A DNA stretch of 64,000 bases, taken from the NCBI RefSeq assembly GCF_902833085.1, contig NZ_CADFEB010000011.1, positions 62,001 through 126,000 on the forward strand. The letters are read 5' to 3'. The position numbers and the translations under genes were made by a program. The DNA comes from Burkholderia ubonensis. GTDB lineage: Bacteria; Pseudomonadota; Gammaproteobacteria; Burkholderiales; Burkholderiaceae. The notes under the pieces are model-generated. The model ran no database searches. It was not told the DNA's origin and saw only the letters and a list, made by a program, of their open reading frames with translations. The stretch's first letter is position 1. Each line of letters begins with the position of its first letter. Positions 24,971 to 32,433 of this stretch are shown here, one piece after another.

Positions 24971-25588
24971 ATGGACATCAAGCTCAATTTCGTCAATCTG
25001 TCGAACGACGTCAACAATAGCCAGGTGGTGATCTTCCAGAAGAACGTGTCGACCGACTTCGACGAGCTCGCGATCGCGTGGAAGGTGATCACGAACTGCG
25101 GGCGCGGCGACAATCATCCGTTCGTCTTTCCGCTGCTGACGACCGTTTCCGCGAGCGACGCGGACGGCAACTACATGCCGCAGAAGCGCGCGGACAACGG
25201 TCAGCTGTTCAGCGTGTCGCGCGCGACGTCGGGCAACGTGCTGGCGCTCGCGGGCCCGGCGCCGACGTCGCGCGAGATCCAGTTGCGCAATGACCTTCGC
25301 CAGGGCGCGATCACCGCGTCGGTCTTCAAGGACAGCCGCCTGCTCGCGCGCAAGACCGGCATCGTGCCGGGGCAGAAGGCGGTGTTCGAGTTCAAGCCGA
25401 CGCTGTGGATCGGCACCGCGTCGCAGATCGAGCAGGGCGCGGTGATGAACTCGGCGGTGATCTCCGACATCAACACCGAGCTGTCGCTGCTCGGCATCAA
25501 GAGCGCCGACATCGTGATGACGGGCGGCGGCGGCGGTACGACCGCGACGTCGTACCAGTTCAAGCTCGCGAACGTCGTGATGGGCTGA
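24971..25588 (+). CDS. Tandem paralogue 3 of an unrecognised beta-rich family
   Basis: 205 aa, ATG at 24971 with AAGGTGA upstream. It is colinear with paralogue 2 over its whole length. The DNA is nearly identical over the last third (for example around the codons for TLWIG and SDINTELSLLGI), suggesting recent duplication or gene conversion. It ends with a glycine run (MTGGGGG) and LANVVMG. No signal peptide. Last gene of the cluster that begins at 19615. Function unknown. Confidence 0.8.
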   Translation: MDIKLNFVNLSNDVNNSQVVIFQKNVSTDFDELAIAWKVITNCGRGDNHPFVFPLLTTVSASDADGNYMPQKRADNGQLFSVSRATSGNVLALAGPAPTSREIQLRNDLRQGAITASVFKDSRLLARKTGIVPGQKAVFEFKPTLWIGTASQIEQGAVMNSAVISDINTELSLLGIKSADIVMTGGGGGTTATSYQFKLANVVMG

Positions 25589-26152
25589 GCCCGGCGACGC
25601 CGGCTGGCGCGCGCCATGCGCGCCGGTCGATCGATTTCGACGAGGCAAGGGGTCGGGTGAACCCTCACCTCGCGTCGTAGCACCCGATGCTGCGCAATGC
25701 GTGCAACCCCAGCAGATCGCGTGTGTCACCGTTGCCAAAGAGAGAAAAACATTCCACGCAACGAAGAAAGTCCGTGCGTTTTTGGAAGCACTTTCCTTTT
25801 TGACGAAACTAAGATTGCCCTCAGTCGTTCAGCAGTCGTGGTCGCCGGATACGCAGCACCGACGCATCCGGTCTACAACACTCACAAGCCGCACGGGCAA
25901 TCATGAACACCATGCTTGAACTCTTCGCCGCCCTCCTTCGCTCCGGCACCTCGCGCCGGCGCCCGAGCCGTGCCGCGCCCGCGCGCGATCGCACGCCGGA
26001 ACGCACACCGTAACTCACGCACGCGGCCGGTCCGCCGGCCCCCGCGTTTTCCGCGCCGTGTGACACACGGCCCCCTGCCCGCCCACGGCGACGCCGCCCG
26101 TCGCCGCGGACGCGCTCACCCTGATTTTTCAACGACGACCCAGGAGACAACC
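25589..26152. other. Gap of 564 nt, mostly non-coding
   Basis: An imperfect long hairpin lies at 25639-25678 (GACGAGG...CCTCGCGTC), without a T run. A second imperfect hairpin ends in CCTTTTTG near 25800 and may be a weak terminator. A possible 36-codon frame (25903-26013, MNTMLELFAALLRSG...) has no ribosome-binding site and is not convincing. The AT-richer part 25735-25830 may hold the promoter of the ABC transporter operon, but no clear boxes were found. Confidence 0.4.
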
Positions 26153-26959
26153 ATGAAGCGCCTCGCCCCGATATTCAAGTTCAAGCAAGGTTTCGCCGCC
26201 GCGCTGCTGTGCGTCGCCGCCGCGACGTCGCACGCGGCCGACCTGCTCGACACCGTCAAGCAGGCCGGCGTGCTGAAGATCGCGCTGGAAGGCACCTACC
26301 CGCCATTCGACTACCGCAACGCCGACGGCCAGCTCGAAGGTTTCGACGTCGACGTGGCGAAGGCGGTCGCCGCGCGCCTCGGCGTGAAGCCGCAGTTCGT
26401 CACGACCGAATGGAGCGGCATCCTCGCCGGGCTGCAGGCCGGCAAGTTCGACGTGATCGTCAACCAGGTCGCGATCACGCCGGCGCGCAGGCAGGCGCTC
26501 GATTTCAGCCAGCCGTACGTGTATTCGTCCGCGCAGCTGCTGCAGCGGCAGAACGACACGCGCGCGTTCAAATCGCTCGACGAACTGAAGGGCAGGAAGG
26601 TCGGCGTGACGATGGGCAGCAACTACGTCGACCTCGTGAAAACCGTGCCCGCGATCGACCTGCAGGTGTATCCCGGCACGCCGGAGAACCTGCGCGACCT
26701 CGCGGCCGGCCGCATCGACGCGGCGGTCAACGACCGGCTGATGCTCGGCTACCTGATCAAGAACTCGCACCTGCCGCTGCGCCCCGGCTCCGTGCTCGCG
26801 GGCGGCGAGGACCAGATGGGCATCCCGTTCCGCAAGGGCAACCCGAAGTTCGCGAAGGCAATCGACGATGCGCTCGCGTCGCTGCAGCAGGACGGCACGC
26901 TGAAGAAGCTGTCGCTGCAGTGGTTCGGCGCCGATACGACCAAACCCGTCACGCAGTGA
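26153..26959 (+). CDS. Polar amino-acid ABC transporter, periplasmic binding protein
   Basis: 268 aa with a signal peptide (KQGFAAALLCVAAATSHAAD, cleavage after HAA). Mature protein: GVLKIALEGTYPPFDYRNAD, GFDVDVAKAVAARLGVKPQF, WSGILAGLQAGKFDVIVNQV, the family 3 solute-binding signature, and GYLIKNSHLPLR in lobe 2. It resembles cystine-type binding proteins. First gene of binding protein - permease - ATPase, with a MetC-like lyase next, so a sulfur amino acid such as cystine is a reasonable ligand guess. Confidence 0.92.
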   Translation: MKRLAPIFKFKQGFAAALLCVAAATSHAADLLDTVKQAGVLKIALEGTYPPFDYRNADGQLEGFDVDVAKAVAARLGVKPQFVTTEWSGILAGLQAGKFDVIVNQVAITPARRQALDFSQPYVYSSAQLLQRQNDTRAFKSLDELKGRKVGVTMGSNYVDLVKTVPAIDLQVYPGTPENLRDLAAGRIDAAVNDRLMLGYLIKNSHLPLRPGSVLAGGEDQMGIPFRKGNPKFAKAIDDALASLQQDGTLKKLSLQWFGADTTKPVTQ

Positions 26960-27029
26960 CGCAGCCCCACCGGCACGCGCCGCGCGCACGGTCGTGCGAC
27001 GCGTGCGGCCAACCCTCAGGAGACACGCG

Positions 27030-27689
27030 ATGGAAGCACTCGACCTGGTCGTCCGCACCCTGCCCGCGATGGCAATGGGCGCGGCCCTCACTCTGAAGTT
27101 CGCGGTGGCGTCGATGGCGCTCGGCCTGCTCGCGGGGCTCGCGATCGCGGTGATGCGCATCGGCAGCAACCGGCTCGCGGCCGGCCTCGCGCAGGGCTAC
27201 GTGAGCGTGATGCGCGGCACGCCGCTGCTCGTGCAGATGTTCGTCGTCTACTACGGGCTGCCCGACCTCGGCATCACGCTCGACCCGACGTCGGCCGGCA
27301 TCTTCACGCTGACGCTCAACGCGGCCGCATACCTGTCGGAGAGCATGCGCGGCGCGATCCTCGGCATCGGCCGCGGGCAATGGGCGGCTGCGCACAGCCT
27401 CGGTCTCACGCACGTGCAGACGCTGCGCCACGTGATCTGCCCGCAGGCGCTGCGCCTTGCGGTGCCGAGCCTCGGCAACACGCTGATCAGCCTGATCAAG
27501 GACACGTCGCTCGTCTCCGTGATCACCGTGACCGAACTGCTGCGCTCGACGCAGGAAGTGATCGCCGCGACGTTCCAGCCGCTGCCGCTCTATCTCACGG
27601 CCGCCGCGATCTACTGGGTGCTGAGCACGCTGCTCACGCGGCTGCAGGCGCGCGTCGAAACCCGTCTCGCGCTGCCGACCGCGCATTGA
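27030..27689 (+). CDS. Polar amino-acid ABC transporter permease
   Basis: 219 aa, about five membrane segments. It begins within the HisM/HisQ-type domain (MGAALTLKFAVASMALGLLA) and has the ATPase-contact EAA loop SMRGAILGIGRGQWAAAHSLG followed by ICPQALRLAVPSLGN. YVSVMRGTPLLVQMFVVYYG is a polar amino-acid permease hallmark. The ATG at 27030 follows TCAGGAGAC. It works with the binding protein at 26153 and the ATPase at 27730; presumably a homodimer, as only one permease gene is present. Confidence 0.93.
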   Translation: MEALDLVVRTLPAMAMGAALTLKFAVASMALGLLAGLAIAVMRIGSNRLAAGLAQGYVSVMRGTPLLVQMFVVYYGLPDLGITLDPTSAGIFTLTLNAAAYLSESMRGAILGIGRGQWAAAHSLGLTHVQTLRHVICPQALRLAVPSLGNTLISLIKDTSLVSVITVTELLRSTQEVIAATFQPLPLYLTAAAIYWVLSTLLTRLQARVETRLALPTAH

Positions 27690-27729
27690 GCGCGCGGCCC
27701 CTTCCCTCGATCACAACGACGGACAGAAC

Positions 27730-28455
27730 ATGATTACGCTCGACAACGTTTCAAAGTGGTACGGCAAGCATCAGGTGCTCGCGGATTGCAGCGCGGCGGT
27801 ATCGAAAGGCGAAGTGGTCGTCGTGTGCGGGCCGTCGGGCTCCGGCAAGTCGACGCTGATCAAGACGATCAACGGCCTCGAACCGTTCCAGCAAGGCAGC
27901 ATCACCGTCGACGGCACGCGGCTCGGCGATCCGGCGGTGAAGCTCGCGCAGCTGCGCGCGCGGGTCGGCATGGTGTTCCAGCATTTCGAGCTGTTTCCGC
28001 ACCTGTCGATCATCGACAACCTGACGCTCGCGCAGGTCAAGGTGCTCGGCCGCCGCAAGGACGAAGCGACCGACAACGGCGTGAAGCTGCTCGACCGCGT
28101 CGGTCTGAAGGCGCACGCGCACAAGTATCCGGGGCAGCTTTCCGGCGGACAGCAGCAGCGCGTGGCGATCGCCCGGGCGCTGTCGATGAACCCGGTCGCG
28201 ATGCTGTTCGACGAGCCGACCTCCGCGCTCGACCCCGAGATGATCAACGAAGTGCTCGACGTAATGGTCGAGCTCGCGCGCGACGGCATGACGATGGTGT
28301 GCGTCACGCACGAGATGGGCTTCGCGAGAAAGGTCGCGCATCGCGTGATCTTCATGGACCAGGGCGCGGTCGTCGAGGACGCGGCCAGCGACGCATTCTT
28401 CCATGCGCCGCGCTCGGAACGCGCACGCGACTTCCTCGACAAGATCCTGCACTGA
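27730..28455 (+). CDS. Polar amino-acid ABC transporter ATPase
   Basis: 241 aa. Walker A GPSGSGKST (about residues 34-42), Q-loop VFQHFELFPH, signature LSGGQQQRVAIARALS, Walker B MLFDEPTSALD and H-loop VCVTHEMGF are all intact. It belongs to the GlnQ/HisP group that energises amino-acid uptake. It starts 40 nt after the permease gene and is followed by the MetC-like gene 61 nt downstream. Confidence 0.95.
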   Translation: MITLDNVSKWYGKHQVLADCSAAVSKGEVVVVCGPSGSGKSTLIKTINGLEPFQQGSITVDGTRLGDPAVKLAQLRARVGMVFQHFELFPHLSIIDNLTLAQVKVLGRRKDEATDNGVKLLDRVGLKAHAHKYPGQLSGGQQQRVAIARALSMNPVAMLFDEPTSALDPEMINEVLDVMVELARDGMTMVCVTHEMGFARKVAHRVIFMDQGAVVEDAASDAFFHAPRSERARDFLDKILH

Positions 28456-28516
28456 CCGCGCGGCGCACGCGCCGCCGCTGCGAACCGATCGACCCCATCA
28501 CGAAAAGGACGACGCC

Positions 28517-29698
28517 TTGACGACCCTGCATTCGACCGACACCGTACTCGCCCATGAAGGCCGCTCGCACGGCCAGCCCGGTGCGCCCGTAAACCCGCCC
28601 GTGTACCGGCAGTCGACGCTGCTGTTCCATGACACCGATGCGCTCGACGCCGTGCGCGGCACGCCGCTTGCGTACGGCCGCCACGGCAGCCCGACCACGC
28701 GCGCGCTCGAGAAGGCGCTCGCGCGTCTCGAAGGCGCGCATGCGGCCTTGCTCACGCCGAGCGGGCTCAGCGCGATCACCACCGCGCTGCTCGCCGTGCT
28801 GAACCCGGGCGACCATCTGCTGATGACGGACTCCGTCTACGACCCGACCCGTTCGTTCTGCGACGAAACGCTCGCGCGCCTCGGCATCGAGACGACCTTC
28901 TACGACCCGCGTCTCGGCGCGGACATCGCGTCGCTGATGCGGCCGAACACGCGCGCGGTCTTCACCGAATCGCCCGGCTCGCTGACCTTCGAGGTGCAGG
29001 ACATTCCGGCGATCTGCCGCGTCGCGCACCGGCACGGCGCGGTGGTGCTGCTCGACAACACCTGGGGCACGCCGCTGAATTTCCGCTCGTTCGCGCACGG
29101 CGTCGACGTGTCGATCCATGCGGCGACGAAATACATCGCCGGGCATTCGGACGTGCTGATGGGCGCGATCCTCGCGACCGAGGCGCTGGCGCCGAAGATC
29201 ACGCGCTGCTACCGGCAGCTCGGCATGACCGTCAGCGGCGACGACGCGTATCTCGCGCTGCGCGGCCTGCGCACGCTGTCGGTGCGGCTCGAGCGGCATC
29301 AACGCACTGCGCACGCACTGACCGCGTGGCTCGCGACGCAGCCCGAAGTCTCGACGATCCTCTATCCGGCGCGGCCGGGCGATCCGGGCCATGCGCTCTG
29401 GCAGCGCGATTTCACGGGCGCGTGCGGGCTGTTCGGCGTGGTGTTGCATCCGCAGGCCGCCGACGCGATGCGCGCGATGCTCGACGGGATGACCTGCTTC
29501 GGCATGGGCTACAGCTGGGGCGGCTTCGAGAGCCTGATCATCCCGGCCAGCCCGGCTCGCCACCGCACGGCGACGCACTGGCCGTGGGACGGCCCGCTGC
29601 TGCGGATTCACGCGGGCCTCGAGCATCCCGACGACCTGATCGCGGATCTCGACGCGGCCTTCGCGCGCCTGCGCGCGGCCGCGCTCGCGGAAGCCTGA
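28517..29698 (+). CDS. metC: Cystathionine beta-lyase (PLP, Cys/Met metabolism)
   Basis: 393 aa from a TTG at 28517 with AAAAGGA 7 nt upstream; no in-frame ATG or GTG lies nearby at the proper N-terminus (TTLHSTDTVLAHEGR). The PLP lysine lies in SIHAATKYIAGHSDVLMG, and ESPGSLTFEVQDIPAI and LDNTWGTPL are conserved. FGMGYSWGGFESLIIP near the C-terminus is typical of beta-lyases rather than gamma-lyases. It cleaves cystathionine or cystine. Position behind an amino-acid ABC transporter suggests joint sulfur amino-acid use. Confidence 0.9.
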   Translation: MTTLHSTDTVLAHEGRSHGQPGAPVNPPVYRQSTLLFHDTDALDAVRGTPLAYGRHGSPTTRALEKALARLEGAHAALLTPSGLSAITTALLAVLNPGDHLLMTDSVYDPTRSFCDETLARLGIETTFYDPRLGADIASLMRPNTRAVFTESPGSLTFEVQDIPAICRVAHRHGAVVLLDNTWGTPLNFRSFAHGVDVSIHAATKYIAGHSDVLMGAILATEALAPKITRCYRQLGMTVSGDDAYLALRGLRTLSVRLERHQRTAHALTAWLATQPEVSTILYPARPGDPGHALWQRDFTGACGLFGVVLHPQAADAMRAMLDGMTCFGMGYSWGGFESLIIPASPARHRTATHWPWDGPLLRIHAGLEHPDDLIADLDAAFARLRAAALAEA

Positions 29699-29785
29699 CG
29701 TATCCGCGCTGCGGCGCGCGCGTCGCGCGGGCCGCAGCGCACCGGAGTTTCTTCAACGTTCGACCCCAACCTTAGCGAGGCAAGC

Positions 29786-30130
29786 ATGAAAGACACGCTG
29801 TTCATCCTGCGTCCCGGTTTCTTCAAGGACGCCGACGGCCCGTTCTACTGCGGCGATTCCGTTGCCGTCGAGGGACTGCTGAGTTTCTTCCCGCAATTGC
29901 GCGACGCGGTCGACGTCGAGTACGTCGACGCGCCGCGGCCGCGCCAGCCGATCGCCGCGTTGATCGGCGAGGACAACCAGTCGGCGCCCGTGCTCGTGCT
30001 CGGGCAAGCCCGGGCGCCGAAGGATGAAGCGATCGTGGTGAAGGAAAGCAACGGCCGGCGCTTCATCGATGCGCCGGCGGATATCCGGCGGTATCTGTCG
30101 TCGCAGTATGGAGTCGCGCATGTCGCGTGA
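29786..30130 (+). CDS. DUF3088 protein
   Basis: 114 aa, ATG at 29786 with GCGAGG upstream. The sequence MKDTLFILRPGFFKDADGPFYCGDSVAVEG, with a C-terminal FIDAPADIRRYLSSQYG, matches the DUF3088 family of small cytoplasmic proteins with a thioredoxin-like pattern. Function unknown. It stands alone, 87 nt after metC. Confidence 0.8.
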   Translation: MKDTLFILRPGFFKDADGPFYCGDSVAVEGLLSFFPQLRDAVDVEYVDAPRPRQPIAALIGEDNQSAPVLVLGQARAPKDEAIVVKESNGRRFIDAPADIRRYLSSQYGVAHVA

Positions 30131-30268
30131 CACGGCGCGCGTCGCGTCATGACGCGCTGACCGGTGTACACGGTCTCGGGCTTCGCGTGCCGCAAGGCTC
30201 GCGGAGTCCGATCGGGCCGCCATGCAATCGGCGCCCCGGACGTCGTGCCGCACCGCAAGCCGGCCGCC

Positions 30269-30964
30269 CTAATCCGGAACGCGCACGTCGAGGCCGGCCT
30301 GCCGCCATGCCTTCAGCAACGCCGCGCGCCGTCGCGGATAGCGTTCATCGAGCCGCGCCAGCGCGACGATGCGATCGGTCCGGAAATGCCGGAAATCGTT
30401 CCTGAGTTCGCACCATGCGACCAGTATCCGCGCGTCCTCGAAATAGCCCAGCGCGAACGGCCATACGGTGCGTTCGGAACGCTTGCCCCGGCCGTCGGCA
30501 TAGGCGACCCGAAGCTTGCGCTCGGTGCGGATCGCGACACGCATGTCGTCCATGTCGACGGCTTCCCGATCGGCGATCGTGCGCGGACCGACCAGCAAGG
30601 TGGTGCTGTCCAGGTCGCGGCGCAACTCGGCGGGCAGCACGGCGGAGATTTTCGCGAGCGCGTCGGACGCGGCCGACGTCAGTTGCGCGTCGGCGAACTT
30701 CGCGACCCAGCGGAAGCCGAGCGTCAACGCCTCCAGTTCGGATTGCGAAAACATCAGCGGCGGCAGCATGAAGCCGGGGCGCAGCACATAGCCGACCCCC
30801 GGCTCTCCCTGGATGTCCGCGCCCTGGGCCTGCAAGGACGCGATGTCGCGATAGAGGGTGCGGATGCTGACGCCGAGTTCCTGCGCGAGCACGCGGCCGC
30901 TGACCGGCCGGCGGTGGCGTCGCAGCGCTTGCAGCAGCGACAGAAGGCGTTCGGAGCGTGTCAT
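30269..30964 (-). CDS. YafY-type HTH/WYL transcriptional regulator
   Basis: 231 aa from the ATG at 30964. The N-terminal DeoR-like HTH reads MTRSERLLSLLQALRRHRRP and GVSIRTLYRDIASLQAQGAD. A WYL domain follows (RKLRVAYADGRGKRSERTVWPFALGYFEDARILVAWCELR) with FRHFRTDRI at its end. WYL domains bind small ligands or nucleic acid. Divergent from a VOC-fold gene; a palindrome sits between them, so it probably regulates that gene and itself. Confidence 0.9.
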   Translation of the reverse strand: MTRSERLLSLLQALRRHRRPVSGRVLAQELGVSIRTLYRDIASLQAQGADIQGEPGVGYVLRPGFMLPPLMFSQSELEALTLGFRWVAKFADAQLTSAASDALAKISAVLPAELRRDLDSTTLLVGPRTIADREAVDMDDMRVAIRTERKLRVAYADGRGKRSERTVWPFALGYFEDARILVAWCELRNDFRHFRTDRIVALARLDERYPRRRAALLKAWRQAGLDVRVPD

Positions 30965-30973
30965 CGCACGATA

Positions 30974-30990
30974 CTGCCATTTTCTGGCAG
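30974..30990. promoter_or_regulatory. Palindromic operator between YafY and VOC genes
   Basis: CTGCCA-TTTTC-TGGCAG is a perfect 6-bp inverted repeat with a 5-nt spacer, located 9 nt upstream of the regulator start. Sites of this form precede YafY-type regulators in related bacteria, so autoregulation is likely. Confidence 0.62.
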
Positions 30991-31041
30991 CGTCGTCCAA
31001 TAGAATGGTTCGCACCTCAGGCCGATCAGGATCGATCCATT

Positions 31042-31410
31042 ATGACTTCGCCCAACCTTGTTCTTCTCTATGTCGACGACCCGGCGCGCAGCGTCGTGTT
31101 CTATGAAAAGCTGTTCTCGCGCGCGCCTGTCGCCGCGTTTCCCACCTATGCGGCCTTTGCGTTCGACAACGGGCTTCATGTCGGGCTGTGGTCGACGAGC
31201 GCCCGCGATTTCGTGTCGCACGGCGCCGGCCATCGCGCCGAGCTTGCGTTCATGGTCGACGGCGATGCGGAGGTCGACCGCCTGTACGAAGCGTGGAAGG
31301 CGCTCGACGTGCGGATCGAACAGGCGCCGATGACGGCCGTGTTCGGGCGGACCTTCGTCGCGCTCGATCCCGACGGGCATCGCTTGCGCGTCTGCACGCC
31401 GGACAACTGA
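31042..31410 (+). CDS. VOC-fold protein (glyoxalase/dioxygenase family)
   Basis: 122 aa. Two beta-alpha-beta-beta-beta modules are readable: PNLVLLYVDDPARSVVFYEK at the N-terminus and AEVDRLYEAWKALDVRIEQA, then FVALDPDGHRLRVCTPD at the C-terminus. Metal ligands are not clear, so it could be a binding or resistance protein rather than a glyoxalase. Divergent from the YafY-type regulator and probably under its control; such pairs are common. Confidence 0.88.
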   Translation: MTSPNLVLLYVDDPARSVVFYEKLFSRAPVAAFPTYAAFAFDNGLHVGLWSTSARDFVSHGAGHRAELAFMVDGDAEVDRLYEAWKALDVRIEQAPMTAVFGRTFVALDPDGHRLRVCTPDN

Positions 31411-31422
31411 GCGCCGCTTGCG

Positions 31423-32310
31423 TCACCCCGCCCGGCGCACCGGCATCCCCCGCGAGAAATACTTCGCCCCGGCCACGCACCCGACGACGATCGCGGTCAC
31501 CGCGATCATCGACGCCGGCACCGGCTCGTGCAGCAGCCCGGCCGCGAGCACGAGCCCGAAGAACGGCTGCAGCAGCTGCAACTGGCCGACGCCCGCGATG
31601 CCGCCGAGCGCGAGCCCGCGATACCAGAACACGAAGCCGATCAGCATGCTGAACAGCGACACGTACGCGAGGCCCCACAGCGCACCGGCGTCGACGCCGT
31701 CGAACGACGCGGGCCGCGTGATCCACGCGAGCGGCAGCATCACCGGCAGCGACAGCACGAGCGCCCACGAGATCACCTGCCAGCCGCCGAGATGCCGCGA
31801 CAGGCGCGCCCCTTCCGCATAGCCGAGGCCGCACGCGACGATCGACGCGAACATCAGCGCGTCGCCGACCGGCGATGCCTCGCCGCCGTTGCGCAGCGCG
31901 AATGCGGCAACCGCGCCGCTGCCGATGAGCGAGCAGACCCAGAACGGCAGCCGCGGCCGCTCGCCGCCGCGCCACACGCCGAACAGCGCGGTCGCGAGCG
32001 GCAGCAGCCCGACGAACACGATCGCGTGGGCCGATGTCACGTGCCGCAGCGCGAGCGCCGTCAGCAGCGGGAAGCCGACCACGACACCAAGCGCGACGAT
32101 CAGCAGCGACACCGCCTCGTCCCGCGTCGGCCGCCGCTCTTTCGTCGCGGCAAGCAGGATCAGCGCGAGCACCCCGGCGATCGTCGCGCGCGCGAACGTC
32201 AGGAACATCGGATCGAGCCCCTGCACCGCGACCCGCGTCGCGGGCAGCGAGCCGCTGAAGATGATGACGCCCAGCAGGCCGCTGAGCCATCCGTCGGTGG
32301 ACTTTTGCAC
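31423..32310 (-). CDS. EamA/DMT-family exporter
   Basis: 295 aa from the GTG at 32310, preceded by CAGGAATT; the frame extends further upstream but without family similarity. Ten hydrophobic segments are arranged as two EamA repeats (VIIFSGSLPATRVAVQGLDP; then WVISW-type ALVLSLPVMLPLAWI and FSMLIGFVFWYRGLALGG). It is a predicted metabolite exporter. It is divergent from the MocR regulator across 123 nt, the usual layout for an exporter and its PLP-binding regulator. Confidence 0.88.
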   Translation of the reverse strand: MQKSTDGWLSGLLGVIIFSGSLPATRVAVQGLDPMFLTFARATIAGVLALILLAATKERRPTRDEAVSLLIVALGVVVGFPLLTALALRHVTSAHAIVFVGLLPLATALFGVWRGGERPRLPFWVCSLIGSGAVAAFALRNGGEASPVGDALMFASIVACGLGYAEGARLSRHLGGWQVISWALVLSLPVMLPLAWITRPASFDGVDAGALWGLAYVSLFSMLIGFVFWYRGLALGGIAGVGQLQLLQPFFGLVLAAGLLHEPVPASMIAVTAIVVGCVAGAKYFSRGMPVRRAG

Positions 32311-32392
32311 GGGAATTCCTGATCGAAGGTGAATGCCGATGATCCGCCCGCCGCCAAAAGCGCGTAAGCTACAGCACAATACAATTCGACAA

Positions 32393-32427
32393 AACTGTAC
32401 TGGACAAACGTCCGTACAGTTTATGCT
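32393..32427 (+). promoter_or_regulatory. Inverted-repeat operator and promoter of the MocR gene
   Basis: AACTGTAC (32393-32400) and GTACAGTT (32414-32421) form an 8-bp inverted repeat with a 13-nt spacer. TGGACA (32401-32406) and TATGCT (32422-32427) are candidate -35/-10 boxes with a short 15-nt spacer. The -10 box ends 6 nt before the ATG at 32434, and there is no Shine-Dalgarno sequence, so the mocR mRNA may be leaderless. Confidence 0.55.
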
Positions 32428-32433
32428 TTCACC

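Noticed and set aside
25639..25678. Long imperfect hairpin after the triplicate genes as a terminator
   Set aside because: The stem is imperfect and not followed by a T run; kept only as a note in the gap entry.
25697..26013. Small frames of 69, 72 and 36 codons before the amino-acid ABC operon
   Set aside because: No ribosome-binding sites or recognisable sequence; the 36-codon frame at 25903 could be a leader peptide, but nothing supports it.
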